From the NCBI RefSeq assembly GCF_038433135.1, contig NZ_JBCDMV010000015.1, positions 1 to 64,000 on the forward strand: a stretch of 64,000 nucleotides of DNA, written 5' to 3'. Below, one piece after another: positions 30,515 through 39,986 of this stretch. Origin of the DNA: Luteococcus sp038433135. GTDB taxonomy: Bacteria > Actinomycetota > Actinomycetes > Propionibacteriales > Propionibacteriaceae. Under the pieces are notes generated by a model that was not told the origin of the DNA, searched no databases, and saw only the letters and a list, made by a program, of their open reading frames with translations. Numbering within the stretch: position 1 is the first letter of the stretch; each line of letters starts with the position of its first letter. Position numbers and translations under genes: made by a program.

Positions 30515-32008
30515 ACTGAAGCGCTGAACTCCGTCCCCACCACCGCCGACCTGTCGCCCGCGCGGCTGCGCGTCGCCCCGTCCCCGACGGGTGATCCGCA
30601 CGTCGGAACCGCCTACATGGCCCTGTTCGACAAGGCCTGGGCCCGGCGCACCGCCGGCGCCTTCGTGCTGCGGATCGAGGACACCGACCAGGCCAGGCTG
30701 GTGCCCGGCTCGGAGCAGCAGATCTACGACACCCTCGAATGGCTCGGTCTTGGTCCCGACGAGGGGCCACAGCAGGGCGGTGACTTCGGCCCCTACCGGC
30801 AGTCGGAGCGACTGGAGACCTATCGGCCCTTCGTCGAGCAGTTGATCGCCGACGGCCATGCCTACTACTGCTGGTGCAGCTCGGAGCGGCTGAAGGAGAT
30901 GCGCGAGCAGCAACAGGCGGAGAAGCGGGATGTGATCGGCTACGACCGGCTCTGCCTGGGCAAGAGCAAGGAAGAGCGTGCGCAGCTGCCCGGCTTCCAG
31001 GAGACCCCCGTCGTGCGGATGCTCATTCCCGACGACGTCGAGCTGACCTTCGACGACCTGATCAACGGCCCCACCTCCGCACCGCGCCCCGACGACCAGG
31101 TGATCTTGAAGACCGACGGCTTCCCCACCTACCACCTGGCCGTCGTCGTCGACGATCACCTGATGGGGATCACCCACGTGGTGCGCGGCCAGGAGTGGAT
31201 CAGCTCCACCCCGAAGCACCTGCTGCTGTACCGGTGGTTGGGCCTTCCGGCCCCGCGCTTCGCCCACATGCCGCTGATCCGAAATACCGATCGCTCCAAG
31301 ATCAGCAAGCGGAAGAACCCGGCCGCCCGGTTGACCTGGTTCCGGGAGCAGGGCTACCTGCCCGAGGCACTGTTGAACTTCCTGATGCTGCTCGGCTACC
31401 CGCCGGTCCGCGACGGGGAAGAGGTGCAGAGCTTCGACGATTTCGTCGCCGCCTTCGACTGGTCCAAGATCAATCCCGCCGGGCCGATCTTCGACATGGA
31501 CAAGCTGAACTGGCTCAATGCCCACTACATCCGCACCATGCCCGCGGCTGACCTTGCCGCCCGGATCGAGCGCTACTGGGCCGAGCACGACCAGCCGGAG
31601 CTGGACGACAAGGCGCGCGAGTTGCTGGTGGGTGCCACTCCGCTGATCCAGGAGCGGCTGACCATGCTGAGCGAGGCGCAGGAGAAGCTGGCCTTCCTCT
31701 TTGCCGAGGATGCCTCGATCAGTGCCCCCGACGCGGTGGTGGCCAAGCTCACCGATGACGCGCCGCGGGTGCTGGACGCCGCGATCTCCGTGCTGGAGGG
31801 GCTGGAGCCCTTCGACGCCGAGACCATCCAGGCCGCGCTGCGGGCCAAGCTGGTGGACGAGCTGGGGATCAAGCCGAAGTTCGCCTTCGCCCCGGTGCGG
31901 GTCGGCATCACCGGCAGCAATGTCAGCCCGCCGCTGTTCGAGTCGATGGAGCTGCTGCGGCACAATTCGTCGATCCGACGGCTGAAGGCCTTCCGCGCGA
32001 CCCTCTGA
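30512..32008 (+). CDS. gltX: glutamyl-tRNA synthetase
   Basis: GluRS (498 residues) charges tRNA-Glu in the cytoplasm. The HIGH-type motif is 'PSPTGDPHVGTAY' (HVGT at residues 30-33), and the KMSKS-type loop is 'KISKRKN' starting at Lys263. The C-terminal helical anticodon-binding domain is complete ('GIKPKFAFAPVRVGITGS'). Because a GlnRS gene is head-to-head, this GluRS may be specific for tRNA-Glu rather than non-discriminating; that is an inference. It converges on the exonuclease gene across an inverted-repeat element. Confidence 0.95.
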   Translation: MTEALNSVPTTADLSPARLRVAPSPTGDPHVGTAYMALFDKAWARRTAGAFVLRIEDTDQARLVPGSEQQIYDTLEWLGLGPDEGPQQGGDFGPYRQSERLETYRPFVEQLIADGHAYYCWCSSERLKEMREQQQAEKRDVIGYDRLCLGKSKEERAQLPGFQETPVVRMLIPDDVELTFDDLINGPTSAPRPDDQVILKTDGFPTYHLAVVVDDHLMGITHVVRGQEWISSTPKHLLLYRWLGLPAPRFAHMPLIRNTDRSKISKRKNPAARLTWFREQGYLPEALLNFLMLLGYPPVRDGEEVQSFDDFVAAFDWSKINPAGPIFDMDKLNWLNAHYIRTMPAADLAARIERYWAEHDQPELDDKARELLVGATPLIQERLTMLSEAQEKLAFLFAEDASISAPDAVVAKLTDDAPRVLDAAISVLEGLEPFDAETIQAALRAKLVDELGIKPKFAFAPVRVGITGSNVSPPLFESMELLRHNSSIRRLKAFRATL

Positions 32009-32016
32009 TTGTCACC

Positions 32017-32110
32017 CCTCGACAGGCTCGGGGAACGTGGTGGCCCGTCGGGCTCGGGGCTGTGGTTGCGTTCGCGCTCGACGTGGCCACGGCGGCCGAG
32101 CCTGTCGAGG
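32017..32110. repeat. interspersed inverted repeat, copy A
   Basis: CCTCGACAGGCTCGG (32017-32031) and its exact complement (32096-32110) enclose 64 bases. The element fills the gap between the convergent gltX and exonuclease genes. The same arms recur near 48.6 kb and 60.5 kb. Confidence 0.9.
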
Positions 32111-32121
32111 CCATTTCCTGA

Positions 32122-32793
32122 CTACTGCAGCTTCTTCAGCGGGGTCTCCCAGCCGAGCTCACCGACCTGGGCCAGGTAGAGCTCGGCACAGGCCAGGGCG
32201 TCGGTCAGTGCCTCGTGCGCCCGGTAGCGGGGCAGGCCGTACTGGTCGCGCGCTCCCCACAGGCGCAGCGCGCCGGGCGGTGGCTCGTCATCGAACCCCT
32301 TGGTGAGCAGCCGGTACTGCAATTGCATGGTGTCCACGGTGCCGATCGGCACGCTGGCGCCCCAGACCTGCTGCATGGCGCGGGCCAGGAAACCGGTCTC
32401 GATCACCGCGTGGTGGGCCAGCAGTACCCGACCCCGCAGGGCGGTGAGCAGCTCGGTCAGGGCATCGGCCAGCTCCACCCCGCCGGCCAGCTGGTCGTCG
32501 GTGATCCGGTGGATGGTGGCGCTCTGGCCCACCTGTGCGTCGGATCGGATCACCAGGTGCCCGGCCCCCGCCAGGGTGATCGCGGGGCCGTCCACCGGGA
32601 CGAAGCCGATGCTGAGCAGCCGATCGGTGGTCGGCTCCAACCCGGTGGTCTCGATGTCGACCGCCAGCAGCCGCAATGCGCTGGCCGGGGTGGATGAGGC
32701 CGGGGGAGCGACGGCCGCGAAGTCCCGCAGCGGCCCCTCGGGGAGCGAGGCGGAGAGCTTCTCCGGTGAGGTCTTTCGTCCAAACAGGGCCAT
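32122..32793 (-). CDS. DEDDh 3'-5' exonuclease (DnaQ-like)
   Basis: The 223-residue protein carries an RNase T/DnaQ-type exonuclease domain (about residues 40-215). Asp46 and Glu48 are in 'LAVDIETTGL', a middle Asp is expected near 'ELADALTELL', and the His-Asp pair is in 'YRAHEALTDALACAELYL'. It should remove 3'-terminal nucleotides from DNA or RNA. It lies 7 bp downstream of the cNMP/CBS/DUF294 gene and is co-transcribed with it, a pairing also seen in other bacteria. The pair's substrate is unknown. It is not the replicative proofreading subunit on this evidence. Confidence 0.85.
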   Translation of the reverse strand: MALFGRKTSPEKLSASLPEGPLRDFAAVAPPASSTPASALRLLAVDIETTGLEPTTDRLLSIGFVPVDGPAITLAGAGHLVIRSDAQVGQSATIHRITDDQLAGGVELADALTELLTALRGRVLLAHHAVIETGFLARAMQQVWGASVPIGTVDTMQLQYRLLTKGFDDEPPPGALRLWGARDQYGLPRYRAHEALTDALACAELYLAQVGELGWETPLKKLQ

Positions 32794-32800
32794 GGCCGCC

Positions 32801-34669
32801 TCAGTTCATCAGGTGGGTCTGGTAGCTGTACTGCAGGCCCTCCTGGGCCTGCCGGATCAGCGTGAAGGCATCCTTCAGGTGACGACGGTCAAAGGTGGAC
32901 AGTTCCCCGGCCCGGACCAGGTTGTCCGGGCTTCGGCCGTCGGCGGTCTGGGCGCTCTGGTGGGCCAGGCGGACGTGGGTGATGAACTCGAAGGCGTCGG
33001 CCAGATCCTCCAGCGTGCTGCTGTTGCTCAGCTTGGCGACGCTGTGCAGCCGGTCCAGCGTGCCCACGTCGTCCAGGCCGTGGGCCAGGGCGTGCACCCG
33101 GGCCAGCTCGATGATGGCGTGCACGCCATTGGCCTTCAGGTCGAAGGTCTCGGTCTCCTCGCCGCGCAGCGCCAGCACCCGGCCACGGAAGAAGCCGACC
33201 GGTGGTTGCCGCTCGACGGCCTGCGCCGCGAGCTGGCCGAGGAAGCGCTGCGCCTGGGGGGTGATGGACAGCGTGTCGGCCCGGACCTCGGCGAGCAGCG
33301 TCGGATCACCGTGCACGGTGCGGGCGTCGAAGAAGATCTGGCTGTGCAGCACCGCCTCCGGGTGCGGTTCGGTGACCCACTGGGAGAACTGTCGCTTCCA
33401 CTGGCTGACGGTGAGCCGCCACTGCGGGTTGGCGGCCATCACCTGACCGTCGCACAGCCGGTAGCCACACTCGGCGAGCCCCGCGGTGACCCGATCGGCC
33501 AGGCTGGCGAACCAGTGCTGCGCGGCCTCGCCCAGGGCCACGTCGTCGGAGATCACCAGCGCATGGTCCTGGTCGGAGCTGATGCTCAGCTCGCGTCGGG
33601 CCTGGGAGCCAAGCGTCACCCAGGCCCAGGCACCGGGGGCCGGCCCCAGTTCGGCCGTGGTCAACGCGATCAGCCGGCGGGTCATCGCGTCGGCGACGGT
33701 GGTCAGCAGCCGGGTGATGTCGTGTGCGGAGGCGTCCTGCTTCAGCAGCTGCGTGACCAGCTCCGGCACCCGCTTGCCGAGCAGCGCCAGGGAGGCGACG
33801 TCCTGCTGCCGGGAGATGTCGCCCACCAGGAAAACCGGATCGGCCTGCTGCAGGCGCACCAGGTCCCCGGCGGTCACCATGCCCACCAGCTTCCCGTCCT
33901 CGACGATGGGCAGGTGGTGCACGCCCCGACTGGTCATCTCCAGCAGTGCCTCGAAGGCCTGGGTTTCGGGGGAGATCCGCACCGGGCTGGTGGTCATCAC
34001 GCTGGCCAGCGGTTGGCCGACGTCGATGCCGTGGGCCACCACCTTGGAACGCAGGTCGCGGTCGGTGACGATGCCGGTCAACGAGCCTGCCTGGTCCACC
34101 ACCGGCAGGGCCGAGACCCGATGCAGGGTCATCAGCTGGGCGGCCTGCTGGATGCTCACGTCGCTGCCGGAGGTGACCAGCTCCTTCGCCCCGATCTCGG
34201 CCACCGTGCTGCGCAGCCACGCGGCGGAGCGTTCGTCTGCCGCCTGCTTCACGGAGACGGCGTGGCGCAGCCGCACCTGGCCCTGCTGCTCGTAGAAGAC
34301 CCGCACGGTGGGGTAGTTGGCCACCAGATGGGCAAAGACCTCCGCCCCCATCACCAGCACCAGACTGTCCTCAATGGTGCTGATGGTGTAGCGCGAGCCC
34401 TGCTTGGACAGGAGCGAGGACGCTCCGAAGCTGCCGCCGGGTTCGGTACGCTCCACCAGGGCTCCGCTGGCGTCGACGATGTCCACCGCGCCGCTACGCA
34501 GGATGTGCAGCTGGTTGTTGGGCTGCCCCTGGGTCATCAGCTCGGTGCCGCGCCGGTGGTAGCGCAGCTGGAGCCGGCTGGGGAGTTGCTCCAGCACCGT
34601 CGCGGGTAGGCTGGAGAAGGGCTCGTGCGCGGCAAGGAAGTCACGTACCTCTGCCAGTTCGACGTCCAT
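32801..34669 (-). CDS. cNMP-binding/CBS/DUF294 nucleotidyltransferase-like protein
   Basis: This 622-residue protein has four parts: a cyclic-nucleotide-binding-like domain (residues 1-125), a CBS pair (about 150-275, 'VSALPVVDQAGSLTGIVTDRD' split as two motifs), a DUF294 nucleotidyltransferase-like domain ('TLGSQARRELSISSDQDHA', about 350-370, with the G-S and D-x-D pattern), and a DUF294 C-terminal helical domain. It looks like a sensor of cyclic and adenine nucleotides coupled to a nucleotidyltransferase, like the GlnD N-terminus. The target is unknown. AAGGAG before GTG-ATG favours the ATG at 34669. Confidence 0.85.
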   Translation of the reverse strand: MDVELAEVRDFLAAHEPFSSLPATVLEQLPSRLQLRYHRRGTELMTQGQPNNQLHILRSGAVDIVDASGALVERTEPGGSFGASSLLSKQGSRYTISTIEDSLVLVMGAEVFAHLVANYPTVRVFYEQQGQVRLRHAVSVKQAADERSAAWLRSTVAEIGAKELVTSGSDVSIQQAAQLMTLHRVSALPVVDQAGSLTGIVTDRDLRSKVVAHGIDVGQPLASVMTTSPVRISPETQAFEALLEMTSRGVHHLPIVEDGKLVGMVTAGDLVRLQQADPVFLVGDISRQQDVASLALLGKRVPELVTQLLKQDASAHDITRLLTTVADAMTRRLIALTTAELGPAPGAWAWVTLGSQARRELSISSDQDHALVISDDVALGEAAQHWFASLADRVTAGLAECGYRLCDGQVMAANPQWRLTVSQWKRQFSQWVTEPHPEAVLHSQIFFDARTVHGDPTLLAEVRADTLSITPQAQRFLGQLAAQAVERQPPVGFFRGRVLALRGEETETFDLKANGVHAIIELARVHALAHGLDDVGTLDRLHSVAKLSNSSTLEDLADAFEFITHVRLAHQSAQTADGRSPDNLVRAGELSTFDRRHLKDAFTLIRQAQEGLQYSYQTHLMN

Positions 34670-34672
34670 CAC

Positions 34673-35122
34673 AACTCCTTCGTCGTGGTGGGCTTGCGGG
34701 CGGTCCCGGGCCTCAATGAAGCACAGCTTGCCAGCCCGCGCGTCGGATTCCTACGGGTTGTGCCGCCCGATTTGGTGTGAACGGCCCGGACATGACAGAA
34801 TCGTCAAGTTGCTCCGATGGAGTTGGCGCGTGTTGCCGCCCCGGATGACCCCGCAAGGGATCGCCGGCTGGCAGTCGCACCGATCCTGGGCAGTCGCCGT
34901 GTGAACGGAACTGAGGAGAGCACCGCACAACGAAAATAGAGCGTTTGTGAGTGCCTGTGACAGTTGCGACACACCCGACCGCGGGGGTCGGTGGCAGAGG
35001 GTCTCGTCCCGGACGAGAATGCCGAACCACCAACCGATGAGGAGCATGCCGAGACCCGCCGGGTCATCGGCCGCGAAGCCGGAAACCTCCGGACAAAGCT
35101 TGGACGAGTAGAAGGAACAACT
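34673..35122 (+). promoter_or_regulatory. S10 operon upstream region
   Basis: This 450-bp stretch has no convincing gene. It holds GTGTGAACGG twice (34775-34784 and 34899-34908), GGCAGTCGC twice 19 bp apart (34870-34878 and 34889-34897), and two hairpins: CCGACC/GGTCGG (34975-34991) and TCTCGTC/GACGAGA (35002-35018). A clear promoter for rpsJ was not found. It must also contain the promoter of the minus-strand CBS gene. Confidence 0.45.
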
Positions 35123-35434
35123 GTGGCGGGACAAAAGATCCGCATCAGGCTCCGTGCCTATGACCACGAGGTCATCGACTCGTCGGCGCGCAAGATCGTC
35201 GACACGGTGACCCGTACGGGTGCCAAGGTTGCCGGCCCGGTGCCGCTGCCGACCGAGAAGAACGTGTTCTGTGTGATCCGTTCGCCCCACAAGTACAAGG
35301 ACAGCCGCGAGCACTTCGAGATGCGTACCCACAAGCGGCTCATCGACATTCTCGACCCCACCCCGAAGACGGTTGACTCGCTGATGCGTCTCGACCTTCC
35401 GGCCGGTGTGGACATCGAGATCAAGCTCCCGTGA
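35123..35434 (+). CDS. rpsJ: 30S ribosomal protein S10
   Basis: S10 (103 residues) is part of the 30S head and also partners NusB in antitermination (NusE). The sequence is standard: 'GQKIRIRLRAYDHEVIDSSA', 'GPVPLPTEKNVFCVIRSPHK' and 'REHFEMRTHKRLIDI'. The GTG at 35123 follows AGAAGGAAC; the frame is open upstream but non-coding in character. It heads the S10 operon and is followed by rplC. Confidence 0.97.
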   Translation: MAGQKIRIRLRAYDHEVIDSSARKIVDTVTRTGAKVAGPVPLPTEKNVFCVIRSPHKYKDSREHFEMRTHKRLIDILDPTPKTVDSLMRLDLPAGVDIEIKLP

Positions 35435-35445
35435 GGTCCGTGAAC

Positions 35446-36105
35446 ATGAACAACGAACGCAAGGTGAAGGGCCTGCTGGGCACCAAGCTCGGCATGACCC
35501 AGCTCTGGGACGACAACAACAAGGTCGTGCCCGTGACCGTGATCCAGGCTGGCCCCTGTGTGGTCACCCAGGTGCGCACCCCCGAGGTCGACGGCTACAA
35601 CGCCGTCCAGCTCGGCTTCGGCGCCCTGAAGGCCAAGAAGGTCACCAAGCCCGCCGCTGGCCACTTCGAGAAGGCCGGCGTGACCCCGCGCAAGCACCTG
35701 GTCGAACTGCGCACCTCGGATGCCTCCGAGTACACGCTGGGCCAGGAGATCACTGCCGAGGCCTTCGCCGCCGCCGACATCGTCGACGTCACCGGCGTGA
35801 GCAAGGGCAAGGGCACCGCTGGTGTCATGAAGCGCCACGGCTTCAAGGGCCTGCGCGCCACCCACGGTGTGCACCGCAAGCACCGTTCGCCCGGTTCCAT
35901 CGGCGGCTGCTCGACCCCCGGTCGCGTGTTCAAGGGCATGCGGATGGCCGGTCGGATGGGTGTCGACAAGGTGACCGTGCAGAACCTGAAAATCCACGCT
36001 GTCGACGCCGAGCGCGGCCTCATCCTGGTTCGCGGTGCGATCCCGGGCAACAAGGGCTCGCTGGTCGTCGTCCGTAGCGCTGCCAAGAAGGGTGATGTCG
36101 CATGA
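35446..36105 (+). CDS. rplC: 50S ribosomal protein L3
   Basis: L3 (219 residues) binds early in 50S assembly and reaches into the peptidyl-transferase centre. 'KGLLGTKLGMTQLWDDNNK', 'GTAGVMKRHGFKGLRATHG' and 'GSIGGCSTPGRVFKGMRMAG' are diagnostic. ATG at 35446 is chosen because the conserved sequence begins soon after it and GAGG lies 9 nt upstream. GTG codons at 35431 and 35440 are alternative starts, the first overlapping the rpsJ stop. It overlaps rplD by ATGA. Confidence 0.95.
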   Translation: MNNERKVKGLLGTKLGMTQLWDDNNKVVPVTVIQAGPCVVTQVRTPEVDGYNAVQLGFGALKAKKVTKPAAGHFEKAGVTPRKHLVELRTSDASEYTLGQEITAEAFAAADIVDVTGVSKGKGTAGVMKRHGFKGLRATHGVHRKHRSPGSIGGCSTPGRVFKGMRMAGRMGVDKVTVQNLKIHAVDAERGLILVRGAIPGNKGSLVVVRSAAKKGDVA

Positions 36106-36800
36106 GCGAGTCGCTGAAGGTCGACGTCCTGGGCGTCGACGGCAAGAAGGCCGGCACCGCTGATCTCCCCGCCGAGATCTTCGACGTGCAGACCAACATC
36201 CCGCTGATCCACCAGGTTGTCGTGGCCCAGCAGGCCGCTGCCCGCCAGGGCACCCACGCCACCAAGACCCGCGGCGACGTCCGCGGCGGTGGCATCAAGC
36301 CCTGGCGCCAGAAGGGCACCGGTCGCGCCCGTCACGGCTCGCGTCGTTCGCCCATCTGGGTCGGTGGCGGCACCGTGCACGGCCCCCAGCCGCGCGACTA
36401 CGCGCAGCGCACCCCCAAGAAGATGATCGCCGCCGCGATCAAGGGTGCCCTGAGCGACCGCGCTCGCGATGGTCAGGTCTTCGTGCTGGACCAGATCGTG
36501 GCCGGCGAGAAGCCCTCCACCAAGAGCGCCCTCAAGGCCCTGGCCGCCGTCGGCGACGCCAGCAAGCTGCTCGTGGTGCTGGATCGCACCGAGGAGATCG
36601 CCTGGCTGAGCCTGCGCAATGTCCCGACCGTGCACGTCCTGGCCGTTGACCAGCTCAACGCCTACGACGTCCTGGTCAACGACGGCGTGGTCTTCACCAA
36701 GGCTGCCCTCGCCACCTACACCGCTGGCCCCGCCAAGGGCAAGAGCGTCAAGGCCGTGGCCACCGAGTCCGAGGCCGCTGCAGAGGAGACCGAGAAGTGA
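36102..36800 (+). CDS. rplD: 50S ribosomal protein L4
   Basis: L4 (232 residues) lines the exit tunnel and in E. coli represses the S10 operon. The tunnel loop includes 'GTHATKTRGDVRGGGIKPWR' and 'KGTGRARHGSRRSPIWVGGG'. A short acidic C-terminal tail follows. It overlaps both neighbours by four bases (ATGA with rplC, GTGA with rplW), so expression is coupled. Confidence 0.96.
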   Translation: MSESLKVDVLGVDGKKAGTADLPAEIFDVQTNIPLIHQVVVAQQAAARQGTHATKTRGDVRGGGIKPWRQKGTGRARHGSRRSPIWVGGGTVHGPQPRDYAQRTPKKMIAAAIKGALSDRARDGQVFVLDQIVAGEKPSTKSALKALAAVGDASKLLVVLDRTEEIAWLSLRNVPTVHVLAVDQLNAYDVLVNDGVVFTKAALATYTAGPAKGKSVKAVATESEAAAEETEK

Positions 36801-37108
36801 CCCAGCCCTTGAAGATCCGCGACCACCGCGACATCCTGCTCGCGCCCGTCGTGAGCGAGAAGAGCTACGGCCTGCTGGACGAGAACAAGTACACGTTCAT
36901 CGTCGCCCCGCATGCCAACAAGACCGAGATCAAGATTGCCGTCGAGGCCGTCTTCGATGTCAAGGTCACCAGCGTGAACACCATCAACCGCAAGGGCAAG
37001 ACGCGCCGCACCCGCTTCGGGATGGGCAAGCGTCCCGACACCAAGCGCGCGATCGTGACCGTGGCCGAAGGCCAGCGCATCGACATCTTTGGAGGTCCGG
37101 TCGCCTGA
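36797..37108 (+). CDS. rplW: 50S ribosomal protein L23
   Basis: L23 (103 residues) sits at the tunnel exit and docks trigger factor and signal recognition particle. 'DILLAPVVSEKSYGLLDENK' and 'RKGKTRRTRFGMGKRPDTKR' are typical. The GTG start overlaps the rplD stop (GTGA). rplB follows after 35 bp. Confidence 0.96.
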   Translation: MTQPLKIRDHRDILLAPVVSEKSYGLLDENKYTFIVAPHANKTEIKIAVEAVFDVKVTSVNTINRKGKTRRTRFGMGKRPDTKRAIVTVAEGQRIDIFGGPVA

Positions 37109-37143
37109 CCGGACGTTCGCTGAGACAAGGAAACTGAGACCTC

Positions 37144-37980
<837 letters not shown>

Positions 37981-37995
37981 TTGGGAGCTTGAACA

Positions 37996-38277
37996 ATGCC
38001 TCGTAGTTTGAAGAAGGGTCCCTTCGTGGACGAGCACCTGACCAAGAAGGTCGATGCTCAGAACGAGAAGGGCACCAAGAATGTCATCAAGACCTGGTCG
38101 CGCCGTTCGATGATCGTGCCCGACATGCTGGGTCACACCATCGCCGTCCACGACGGCCGCAAGCATGTCCCGGTCTTCGTGACCGAGTCGATGATCGGCC
38201 ACAAGCTGGGTGAGTTCGCTCCGACGCGTACCTTCAAGGGTCACGTCAAGGACGACAAGAAGGCGCGCCGCCGCTGA
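37996..38277 (+). CDS. rpsS: 30S ribosomal protein S19
   Basis: S19 (93 residues) binds the 30S head near the A-site tRNA. 'MPRSLKKGPFVDEHLTKKV', 'WSRRSMIVPDMLGHTIAVHD' and 'GHKLGEFAPTRTFKGH' are standard. TTGGGAGC precedes the ATG 15 bp after rplB. Confidence 0.97.
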   Translation: MPRSLKKGPFVDEHLTKKVDAQNEKGTKNVIKTWSRRSMIVPDMLGHTIAVHDGRKHVPVFVTESMIGHKLGEFAPTRTFKGHVKDDKKARRR

Positions 38278-38305
38278 GCGGGCGAGACAAGGAACAGATC
38301 AAACA

Positions 38306-38728
38306 ATGAGCAACAACGAAAGCCGGCCCAGCCGTCGCGCTGCCCTGCTCGGGGATCGTCCTGGCTCGTACGCGATTGCGCGTCACGTCCGGATGAGCCC
38401 GACCAAGGTTCGTCGTGTCGCAGACCTGGTGCGTGGCATGGCCACCACCGAGGCCCTCGTCACGCTGAAGTACGCCCCGCAGGCTGCCAGTGATCCCGTC
38501 TACAAGGTGCTGGCCTCGGCCGTCGCCAATGCGGAGAACGCCGAGAACCTGCGTGCCGACGACCTGTACATCTCGCAGATCTTCGTGGACGAGGGCGTGA
38601 CCATGCGTCGCATTCGCCCCCGCGCCAAGGGTTCCGCGAGCCGCATCCTCAAGCGCGCCAGCCACATCACCGTGGTTGTCGAGCCCAACAGCAACAAGAC
38701 CGCAACTGAGAGCAAGAAGGGAGCCTGA
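38306..38728 (+). CDS. rplV: 50S ribosomal protein L22
   Basis: L22 (140 residues) lines the exit tunnel. The core starts at 'SYAIARHVRMSPTKVRRVAD'; the tunnel hairpin is 'TMRRIRPRAKGSASRILKRA'. It is about 25 residues longer than usual, mostly an N-terminal tail (residues 1-20). The ATG at 38306 has AAGGA 12 nt upstream, a long spacing; no better start is seen. Macrolide-relevant residues look unremarkable. Confidence 0.94.
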   Translation: MSNNESRPSRRAALLGDRPGSYAIARHVRMSPTKVRRVADLVRGMATTEALVTLKYAPQAASDPVYKVLASAVANAENAENLRADDLYISQIFVDEGVTMRRIRPRAKGSASRILKRASHITVVVEPNSNKTATESKKGA

Positions 38729-38730
38729 GC

Positions 38731-39564
38731 ATGGGCCAGAAGATCAACCCGCATGGCTTCCGCCTCGGCATCACCACCGATCACAAGACCCGTTGGTACG
38801 CCGAGAAGCAGTACGCGGCCTTCGTTGGTGAAGACGTCAAGATCCGCCAGTACCTGCTGAAGAACCTTGAGCGGGCCGGCATCTCCTCGATCGAGATCGA
38901 GCGTCGTTCCGAGCGCGTGACCATCTTCCTGTATGCCGCTCGTCCGGGCATCGTCATCGGCCGCAATGGCGCCGAGGCGGAGCGCGTCCGCGGTGCACTG
39001 GAGAAGCTGACCGGAAAGCAGATCCAGCTGAACATCCTCGAGGTCAAGAACCCCGAGATCGATGCCCAGCTGGTCGCCCAGGGTGTCGCCGAGCAGCTGG
39101 GGGCCCGCGTGGCCTTCCGCCGCGCGATGCGCAAGGCGCAGCAGACCGCGATGCGTTCCGGTGCCCAGGGCATCCGCATCAAGTGCTCCGGCCGTCTCGG
39201 CGGCGCCGAGATGAGCCGCTCCGAGGGTTACCGCGACGGCCGCGTGCCGCTGCACACCCTGCGGGCGGACATCGACTACGGCTTCTACGAGGCCCGCACC
39301 ACCTTCGGCCGGATCGGCGTCAAGGTGTGGATCTACAAGGGCGACGTGACCGGCACCCGCGCCGAGCGTGCTGCCCAGAAGGCCGCCCGTGCCGCCGCCC
39401 CCGGCGCCAACCGTCGTGGCGGTCGTCGCCCCGAGCGCGGTGGCCGTGGCGATCGTCCGGAGCGCGGTGGACGCCGTCGCGCCGACGAGGCGCGCAATGA
39501 CAACAACGCCGAGGCCCCCAAGGCTGAGACCCAGGCCCCGGCTACCGAGAACGCAGGAGCCTGA
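38731..39564 (+). CDS. rpsC: 30S ribosomal protein S3
   Basis: S3 (277 residues) forms part of the mRNA entry channel. The KH domain contains 'RPGIVIGRNGAEAERVRGAL'; 'CSGRLGGAEMSRSEGYRDGR' is also typical. After residue 215 the protein has a basic Arg/Gly tail with repeated 'PERGG(R)' units, then an Ala-rich acidic end. Tails like this occur in actinobacterial S3. The start lies two bases after the rplV stop, with AAGGGAGCC upstream. Confidence 0.96.
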   Translation: MGQKINPHGFRLGITTDHKTRWYAEKQYAAFVGEDVKIRQYLLKNLERAGISSIEIERRSERVTIFLYAARPGIVIGRNGAEAERVRGALEKLTGKQIQLNILEVKNPEIDAQLVAQGVAEQLGARVAFRRAMRKAQQTAMRSGAQGIRIKCSGRLGGAEMSRSEGYRDGRVPLHTLRADIDYGFYEARTTFGRIGVKVWIYKGDVTGTRAERAAQKAARAAAPGANRRGGRRPERGGRGDRPERGGRRRADEARNDNNAEAPKAETQAPATENAGA

Positions 39565-39566
39565 GC

Positions 39567-39986
39567 ATGCTGATTCCTCGTCGTGTGAAGTACCGCAAGC
39601 AGCACCACCCCAAGCGGACCGGTGCTGCCAAGGGTGGAACCAAGCTCGCCTTCGGTGAGTACGGCATCCAGGCGCTCGAGTCCTCCTACCTGACCAACCG
39701 TCAGATCGAGGCCGCTCGTATCGCCATGACCCGCCACATCAAGCGTGGTGGCAAGGTGTGGATCAATGTCTACCCCGACCGCCCGCTGACCAAGCACCCC
39801 GCCGAGTCCCGCATGGGTTCCGGCAAGGGTTCGCCCGAGTTCTGGGTGGCCAACATCAAGCCCGGCCGTGTGCTCTTCGAGCTCTCCGGTGTTGATGAGG
39901 AAACCGCTCGCGAGGCCATGCGCCTGGCAATCCACAAGCTGCCCTTCAAGGCTCGCTTCATCAAGCGCGAAGCAGGTGAAAACTGA
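39567..39986 (+). CDS. rplP: 50S ribosomal protein L16
   Basis: L16 (139 residues) helps position tRNA in the A and P sites. 'MLIPRRVKYRKQHHPKRTG', 'FGEYGIQALESSYLTNRQI' and 'MGSGKGSPEFWVANIKPGR' are diagnostic. It starts two bases after rpsC and shares one base with rpmC (TGATG). Confidence 0.97.
   Translation: MLIPRRVKYRKQHHPKRTGAAKGGTKLAFGEYGIQALESSYLTNRQIEAARIAMTRHIKRGGKVWINVYPDRPLTKHPAESRMGSGKGSPEFWVANIKPGRVLFELSGVDEETAREAMRLAIHKLPFKARFIKREAGEN

Noticed and set aside
34760..34800. S10 promoter TTGGTG with CAGAAT
   Set aside because: The -10 is poor and the site is over 300 bp from rpsJ. The support is too weak.
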